A stretch of DNA of 64,000 nucleotides from the NCBI GenBank assembly GCA_032173965.1, contig JAVUNC010000004.1, positions 3,610,501-3,674,500 of the forward strand. The letters are read 5' to 3'. Below the pieces are notes generated by a model. The model was given only the letters and a program-made list of their open reading frames with translations, was not told where the DNA came from and ran no database searches. Position 1 is the first letter of the stretch; the number at the start of each line of letters is the position of its first letter. Below, piece after piece: positions 57,318-64,000 of the stretch. The translations under genes were made by a program, and so were the position numbers. The stretch is from Sitta carolinensis (taxonomy: Eukaryota; Chordata; Aves; Passeriformes; Sittidae).

Positions 57318-58529
57318 GATTGTTTTTTAAGTGGCTTTGCTGGATTTGTTTGGGATTTTTTTTTTAAACAGGAATTAAGCTGTTTCTCATGCCATTGTCC
57401 AGTTGCAAACTGACTTGTGCCATGACCTCTGACCTCCAAAACTGCCCACTCATTTTTTTCCTGAACTAATCAGCTCGATGAACTATTTACAGTTGGCTTT
57501 TGGGTCTTCTCACTGCTTCTGTGGCTGCCCCTGTCTGAGTAATTAATGATGCTGTGGCTTGTTTATGGTCTTGAGTTACTAATGCTCTTGGCTGCAAATG
57601 CATTTTTACCTCTGGGACGTGCCAGTTTCCTGGTTCTGGTCCCACCTCACCAGCCCAGGTCAATTTTTTGTGTGTAAACAGATTTATCCTCTAATAGTTT
57701 GGGAGAGACTAGAGTCATTCATCAGTCCCACAGAGAACATGCCCAGCCAGATTCTTCCCTTCTTGGGCCTGTGAGACTCAGCAGAAGTCAGAAAGATTTC
57801 TGCAGGACAGCTGAACTTAAAACACATAAGAAAAAGGGAAAAATAGTCCTTTCTTTTTAACTCAGGGTACAAGCAGTCTCAGTTAAAAATAAGATATTGG
57901 ATAGTGCATCACATGTCCAGCCATGACCCCAGCCCTGACCCTTGCTGTATCACTGCTTTTGGGAGTGATTAAAGAGGGAGCTGGTGGGATAATCCTACCT
58001 GCATTTTAAAGCTGGAGTAGTGAGCAAAGAGAAGTTACACAGCAGCAGATGATGCAGACAGTGATAAAATCACCTTGTGGAAGTGGTTTGCTGGGTTATG
58101 TTCCATGATTGCTCTGTCCCAGGCAGTCGTGTCAAGAATGCTAAGTCATAAGGGAAAACTGAGCTGGATCTCCTACTCTGTCTGGAAACATGTTCCAGTC
58201 TCTCCATGCAGGTATATTCAGAAGCATTCTGCTCCATTCCATCCTTGGTTTATTCATAGTGTTGTCTTTTGGCATAAATGATTTTTTCACAATGTGTAGT
58301 TCTCTAGTTATCTTGCCTTTTCCTGCTTTTTTTTTATTTATTTATTTTTTTTTTATTTTTTCAGTGAAAATTGGCCTTTTTGGAATAGGGGGTCATGCAG
58401 TTTACCTAAAGAAGCATTCCCAGAGTGCTGGTTTGCAGCTGTTTCCTGACTGGTGTTTGCACCTGTAATGAGCATTAGGTGATACTCTCTGTCCTGAGAC
58501 TTCTTGGAGAAGCCTTGGGAAATTCAGCC

Positions 58530-58735
58530 TTAAAAATCATGGAATAATTTATGTTGGATTATGGATAATTTATGATCTCCAAGATCATCCGGTCCCACCA
58601 TTCCCCCAGCACTGCCATGTCCCCAAGTGCCACATCTATGTGTTCTTTGAACACTTCCAGGGGTGATGGTCCCATCACTTCCCTGATCAGCCTGTTCCTT
58701 GACCACCTTCAGTCTGGCCATTCACTGATTTCATA
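58530..58735 (-). mobile_element. CR1 LINE 3' fragment
   Basis: On +: 'ccaagatcatccggtcccac', 'cattcccccagcactgccat', 'gtccccaagtgccacatcta' and 'cacttccaggggtgatggtc'. Confidence 0.82.
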
Positions 58736-60204
58736 GCACAAACACTTAAATTCTATTAATTTCTTTTTGGAAGTAAAAATCCATATATTTGTCTACAAAA
58801 TAAGGCATTGTGCTTTGCTGTTAGTAGAGAGAATTTTTTTTTTTTGCTTCTTTATTCTTGTTTTTGCACAGTATAAGATATTTTCTGTTCTCTTTGGGAT
58901 GTTCTCGTTCCATCCTCCCCACAAACCTATATATGCCTGCCTTCTCTCAGTGAACAAAATTCTTATACACTGTAGGGAATGAAAAGACAATTGCAAAAGT
59001 CCTCTGGTTTTTGTTTATATAGAAAAAGCACTTTCTTTTACACTGAGTAGTGAAGTGCAGGCAGGAGGCTCTTCTTAAAGAACAGGATGGATGGGAATCC
59101 TGTACTTGTCTTGGGGATGCTGTTATTCAGAGGGAGACCTCCCATGCCAATTGAAATTCCATAGCTTTACAGCTGTGGTGAGTATTTTTCAGTTAATTTG
59201 GTAAAGACTTAGAGGTGCAACAAGCAGGAGTGGCAGGGAATGATGCCAAAAGACAGGTTCAGCTTCTTTGGGCACTGGGCAGCATTTTGCTTGTTAATTC
59301 TACTGACTGTAGCAAATAACTTGCATTTGCATCCCTTTCAAGTATGTGTAGGAGGGAGGAGCCTGCACCAATTTGTCTGGTTTAATTATAGATGTTCTAC
59401 CCACCTTCCTAATTGCTCCTTCATTAAGAAGTAGCTTGTTTCTTTTCTTCCCTAGGAGCTAAAGATAATCAACTTTTGTTTGTTTCTGTAAGTATTTTTT
59501 TTCTGCCCTTGAGGAGATAATTATTTCTATTGTTGCATGAAGATGGTGGCCAATACAGGAGGAATAATTAGAGCAGATGGCTGAAAATACTTCCCTTGTA
59601 AAAGACATCTCGTATAATAAAATACCTCCCCTCCTCTTTTGTCTCCTTCAAATATACGTTTTTCTTTCCTTCAGGTGGATGGGAGTTGGGTGTGGGGGTG
59701 TAAATCTTTTCCTGATGTATTAAACTGAGGAGCTGTTAAGAGTTCACAGCCTGGAAAGTGAGCTCTCTGTATCCATCACTGAAATTAAAGTGTTTTCAAA
59801 TGTGGTGTGGAGTCCTGGGTCTGTGGCGTGGGGAAACCTGCGCTGCACTCCATCACTTGGAATGTCAACCTTGTCTCTCATGGTGGCTGAGGACAGGAAC
59901 ACTTGCTCTCTGTACTCGCTGCTTAAATGGCAATCTGTCAGCACCAGGGAAAGGCTGCTCCCGTGGGTGTCAATCTCTGCTGCGTGGGCAGCATTCCAAA
60001 CCTTGCTCATTCATGGATGTGCTCACTGGGACCGGGGAAACTTCCTCCTGCACAGACTGCAGGACCACGCCGTGCTCCACATCCCATCAGCTGGGTCTGG
60101 GGCAAAGGATAAAACTGCTGGGGCTGGAGCTGATGGGAAAACCCTCCTGCTTTCAGGCTTCTCCTGCCGTGTCACATGTAACCCTCAGCTGGAACCCACA
60201 GCCT

Positions 60205-60405
60205 GGAATCATGGAATGGTTTGGGTTGGGAGTGACATCAAAGAACACATCCTTTCAACCCCCCTGCCATGGGCAGGAACACCTTCCACTATCCCAGGCT
60301 GCTCCGAGTCCTGTCCAGCCTGGCCTTGGACATTTCCAGGGATGGGGCAGCCACAGCTGCTCTAGGAAACCTGTGCCAGGGCCTCACAGTAAAGAATTTT
60401 ACTTA
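60205..60405 (-). mobile_element. CR1 LINE 3' fragment
   Basis: On +: 'aatcatggaatggtttgggt', 'ccctgccatgggcaggaaca', 'ccttccactatcccaggctg' and 'gaaacctgtgccagggcctc'. Confidence 0.9.
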
Positions 60406-61164
60406 AAATCTGGTGAAGAAGGGAGAATAGTGAGCACAGCAGGAAGCAGGGTCTCTGTTTAACAGCATCACTGCTTCTTGGTTTGGTTTTAAAATTTATT
60501 TTCAGATGAGAGGATGAAAGTTCTTATCTTTGTGCCTGTAACTGTTGTTGCAGTTCTTCTTTTGGGACTGTACTCTAAACAAACACCACTTAATTAAAGA
60601 AATTGTAAAGTTATCCCAAAGTGTGATCAAATGATCTTTTCTGTGTCTAAACAGGAGCTTTTCAACCCTTTAAAGCACAAACGTTACATTTTGATCCTTC
60701 CCATTTGTGAATTGTTTACCAGCCTGGGTGGGAATGAGTTTTTCACTGTTATTTATTCAGTTGTTGCAGCCACTGCTGCTGTTTGTGAGCCCTGGTACTC
60801 ACAGGCACAAGCTGACAAACTGATCCTGAGAGATTGTGTCCCCAAAGGGTGACAGAAAGGCAGCCTCAGCTTGGCTGACAACAGCAGCAGCTGAAAAACA
60901 TAAAATGGAAAAAAAATCTGCCTGGAAAATGAAAAAAAAAGAAGGTGCAGTAGGCAGGAAAGGGTGTAAGGTGCTAATTTGCAAAGAGATTGTTTGTCTT
61001 TTTTTTCTGTATGCTGCAAAAATGTTATTTTAGTTTTACATAATTCATTAATTATTTTGAAGATATGATTGGGAAGGAGTTGATACCCCCCCAAAATTAA
61101 CCTGTGTTGTAACAAGCTATGGCCTGCTACACAAGGTTCAGGCTTGATATGAGTTATAATATGA

Positions 61165-61375
61165 ATATAATCCCAGAATATTCTGAGTTGGAAGGGACTT
61201 GCAAAGATCATTGAGTAGAACTCCTGGCCCTCACAGGACACCCCACAAACCCCATCACGTGCCCGAGAGCTTTGTCCAAATGCTTCTGAGCTCCATCTGG
61301 CTTGGGGCTCTGATCTGGGGAGCCTGTTCCAGTGCCCAGATTTCCTCTGGGTAAAAAAACCTTTCCCTTGCAAAT
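61165..61375 (-). mobile_element. CR1 LINE 3' fragment
   Basis: On +: 'gaatattctgagttggaagg', 'ctggccctcacaggacaccc', 'tggggagcctgttccagtgc'. The same subfamily motif (cctgttccagtgc) is absent from the other antisense copies here. Confidence 0.8.
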
Positions 61376-63119
61376 AAAATTTGCCATGTGCATGAGACAC
61401 TCCAAATGGATGTCAAAGCTGGAGAGTACTTGCAGGACTCTATTAATGGAATTTTCAGGTCAGATCCCTTCCCAGCTCCTTCTGCTCTTTGGTGCCCCAG
61501 GAAGATCAACTGGGGTTTCTTAGGGATTCCCAGTGCTGGTGATTTCCCACCCACAGGAGGTTTCTGCCCATATTCTGCAGGTTTGGCTCCCTACTGGGTT
61601 AATGCTGTCTGCTGTGCTGGATTCCAAATGTGGAATGTTGCCAGACTGGGTTTCCTATGGATGTATGATGTGAGGGAACATCCTGCAACGGTTGGGGGAT
61701 GATTTTACTATTCAGTTTGGGTTATAATTGTTTATTTAACTCATTACATTGTATAAAATATACAACCAGAAGAGACTCACGCCCCAATTTATCTACTGAT
61801 TGTCACAAACCTTGCAGGATTGCAGCATCTTTGTTGTCTTGCTTCTCCTGTTAATCCTCGTTGAAATTGGCCATGTTCAAGTGTGAGCTCTGACAGTGAC
61901 ACAGATGGCTGCAGAGATGTTATGGTCTCATACGCTCAGTTTCCTCCAAATCATCTTTCCAGCTCTGGTACACACTGAGCATGGAGCTGCCACCTCACTG
62001 CCAGCCAGCTTCAGACTCACAGCTCAGGGTTTGTTTTATGCCAGCTCCTCTTTCTCCCATCCTGACTTTCCAGCTCCCTGCCATTTTTCCTGAAGCTGGA
62101 AAAAGCACAGGAGGAAAATGCCCAGCACCAGTGGCTGGCATAAAGCTTTCCTTGCCTCTGCAGGTTCCTTCTGGTTCGTTCAACAAGCACGTGTGGGGTG
62201 GGCACTCAGCCACAACCCTGGCACCCACAGCTGCTGCTGCTGTTCAGGCTTACTGGGAACTATTTCAATTAAACACCAGAGGTCAAATACAGGCTGCCAG
62301 GCAGAGGAAAAAGTAGAAAGAGAAAGAATTTTGCTTGTCTGAAAAAAACTAGTGAGAGGGATGTCGTGTCTATGTCACCTGCCCTGCTTAATGAGAGATG
62401 TGCAAATAGTTTTTGTATTAGTTCATGTTATTTTACCATGGGCTGCTTAAATGGAACTGGATATAAACACCACCTCCCTTCAGTGAAGGGACTTAGGAAT
62501 TCTGTTGCAGCTGGGGACTGCGCTGTGCTTTTATCCCAGAAACCAGGGAGGATAATTTTATGGGATTCACAAAGTTGAGGAAAACTGTACTGGTGGTTCA
62601 GGGCAGGTGCCTGTTTCACTAAACTTGCATTAGACCACACCCTCTTCTCTCAAAGATCTTAAGGAGGGGCTCTTTCATCTTAGGGAGGAGTGCAGAACTG
62701 CAAGAGAAGAGTCACCAAACAAAATTGTTTGATGTCTTTCTTCAATCCCTAAAGAGCTGCCTTCCCTCTAACCCCCTGTACATTCCTCTGTGCTGTGGTA
62801 ATATTAAGTACGTTCCTTGAGAAAAACCCCTTTTCTCCTCCTAAAACAGATTCTTTGGATTTATTCTCTCTGAGGTAATGTAAGGATTATAAACAGTGAT
62901 TATAAACAGCTCTTGATCTCTTGTGTTATCTGATGTTGATCTGTTTAATTTTATTTATAAAGAAGAAAAAGTACAAATCAGAAATCACTTGAAAGACATA
63001 CAGGCAGGTGGTGCATATGACTAGACAGACAGACAGGAATTTTCTCACTGGAAACTTTTAGGTATGGACTGGGAGGAAAAGTATAGAATTTTATGACCTT
63101 GATTAACTCATTTTTCTCC

Positions 63120-63325
63120 CTCTATGAGGGTGGTGAGGCCCTGGCACAGGTTTCCCAGAGAAGCTGTGGTTGCTCCATCCCTGGAAGTGTCCAAAGCCAG
63201 GTTGGATGGGGCTTGGAGCAACCTGGGAAGTGGAAGGTGTCCCTGGCCATGGCAAGGGGGTGGAATGAAGTAATCTTTAAAGTCCCTTCCAACCCAAACC
63301 TTTCTGTGATTCTGTGATTCCACTG
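63120..63325 (+). mobile_element. CR1 LINE 3' end
   Basis: 'tatgagggtggtgaggccct', 'cagagaagctgtggttgctc', 'gccaggttggatggggcttg' and terminal 'ctgtgattctgtgattcc'. Intact tandem tail, among the least diverged copies. Confidence 0.9.
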
Positions 63326-64000
63326 TCCTGTATAAATACTGAGATTTTTGTGCCAGATGGTGTCAGTGGAACTGAACATATATTGAGTCCTCTAAGAGAT
63401 GACAGTAGAAACTTAAGCTCAAACACTGACGTTAGGTAGAGAGAAACTTCTTCTAGTAAATGAAGAACTAGAGTGTTTTCTAGTTAGAAATCCTTAGTTG
63501 CCATCTTTAAAGAAAAAAAGGTCAATTTCAGAAGAGGAATTTATTCTTCTTAGCTCTTACAAGGCTTCTATCAATAGCTCACCAAGTGCCAGAAGTGGTG
63601 CTAGCGAGGTCTGGTGCATTCCTTACAGACTTGCTTGCCCTTCAGAGTTAGTGGGAAGGTTCTAAGTGATTTCAGAGGGTCAGAGTGACATCAGAGTGAC
63701 TTAAAGGCATTCAGCAAACCTTCTCAACCAAATGTTCCTGTGGATCCCACCATTTCACAGCTGCCTCCTCCAGTGCTGTGCTGGTGGCATTGGAAGCATT
63801 TGTGCCAGACAGGAATTTATGGAATTTGTAATTTTATGCTATGGTTGGCTTGATAAGCAGTGTATGCACCTTTCTATGAATGGTCCCCTTCTCTCAGATA
63901 AAACCAAGTTTAATTAGCTGATTTTCAGTGGATCTGTTGTATATTTTATACAATCTGCTTCATAGCACTTTCAGTGAAGAGTAATTCACAGCCTCTCTGG

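Larger units (their letters stand above)
1..64000 (+). other. PKHD1: PKHD1 gene, internal portion (intron 11 to intron 35 by human numbering)
   Basis: The 24 exons listed separately form one continuous transcript with compatible splice phases. Their translations align collinearly with fibrocystin/polyductin as I remember it, including the PA14 stretch [18 protein letters not shown], the IPT repeats, and the pre-G8 segment [19 protein letters not shown], which is nearly identical to human. Fibrocystin is a large type I membrane protein of cilia and apical membranes in renal tubule and bile duct; its loss causes recessive polycystic kidney disease in humans. Signal peptide, first IPT domains, both G8 domains, PbH1 repeats and transmembrane segment are outside the window. 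The paralogue PKHD1L1 was considered and rejected on sequence fit. Exon numbers are from memory of the human gene and could be off by one. Confidence 0.95.
44332..64000 (+). other. PKHD1: Intron 35, 5' part (at least 19.7 kb)
   Basis: No sequence resembling the start of the G8 domain (human GNFSLQFCRRWS...) was recognised, so the window appears to end inside this intron. It contains CR1 fragments, T-rich tracts (50023-50092, 57288-57317), a GAT microsatellite, and stretches of unassigned, mostly unique sequence: 44400-46500, 49000-52900, 53200-55100, 56200-58500, 58740-60200 and 61400-63100. Confidence 0.75.

Noticed and set aside
59458..59490. Possible micro-exon between 'cttccctag' and 'gtaagta'
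   Set aside because: It would add a short hydrophobic peptide with no counterpart in fibrocystin, and it is not supported by phase or homology.
59758..60462. 234- and 191-codon + strand ORFs
   Set aside because: Their 3' halves are an antisense CR1 fragment and the 5' halves show no recognisable domain or splice-consistent PKHD1 match.
60753..61400. 215-codon minus-strand ORF
   Set aside because: Its N-terminal part is a CR1 fragment and the rest has low-complexity composition without a known domain.
1..64000. Assignment to the paralogue PKHD1L1
   Set aside because: The exons match PKHD1 closely (for example GTEPFCGRFS, EPCCGS and [19 protein letters not shown]), and the ~1.6-kb giant exon followed by a 144-bp exon fits PKHD1.
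44332..64000. Search for exon 36, the start of the first G8 domain
   Set aside because: No stretch encoding a FCRRWS- or DGDNVT-like motif with proper splice borders was seen. A short, diverged exon could still have been missed.
1..64000. tRNA, rRNA, CRISPR arrays, operons, ribosome-binding sites
   Set aside because: Nothing of these kinds was seen; bacterial features are not expected in this vertebrate sequence.

Overview
This window is vertebrate genomic DNA, almost certainly from a bird. Short 5'-truncated CR1 LINE fragments lie on both strands, many ending in the avian CR1 tail (TTCCAACCCAAACCATTCT followed by GATTCT-type repeats). One LTR fragment also resembles passerine endogenous retrovirus LTRs. 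I cannot name the species.

One gene fills the window on the + strand: the middle of PKHD1, encoding fibrocystin/polyductin, the large single-pass membrane protein of primary cilia in kidney and bile-duct epithelium (human autosomal recessive polycystic kidney disease). I found 24 coding exons. Every junction has AG/GT borders and a matching phase. Spliced together they give 4,974 bp (about 1,658 codons), corresponding to roughly residues 260-1917 of the ~4,074-residue human protein. By my recollection of human numbering these are exons 12-35. The 5' exons and everything from the first G8 domain onward lie outside.

Layout: 433-1242, end of an N-terminal IPT/TIG domain; 2317-5775, PA14 region and its C-terminal extension; 6244-12704, a cysteine-containing region between PA14 and the next IPT block; 14255-28311, a long run of IPT/TIG repeats, most of it on a single 1,614-bp exon (26386-27999); 38513-44331, two exons leading toward the first G8 domain. 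Introns are mostly 0.2-3.3 kb up to 28 kb, then expand to 10.2, 5.5 and at least 19.7 kb. The 3' 20 kb (44332-64000) appears to be one intron, with CR1 fragments, homopolymer tracts and no recognisable exon.

Most notable: (1) two apparent single-base losses in otherwise conserved exons, at about 11493 and 18685, each breaking the reading frame. They are sequence errors or real lesions. (2) A 49-bp tandem repeat of about 3.8 copies that straddles and multiplies the splice acceptor of the 15395-15673 exon. (3) A 39/40-bp minisatellite of about 22 copies at 29861-30739 that stays open in all forward frames and so produces a misleading 447-codon ORF. (4) A CR1 3' end lying just upstream of the 4213-4488 exon. 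I did not find a second protein-coding gene, RNA gene or undescribed system that I could defend.
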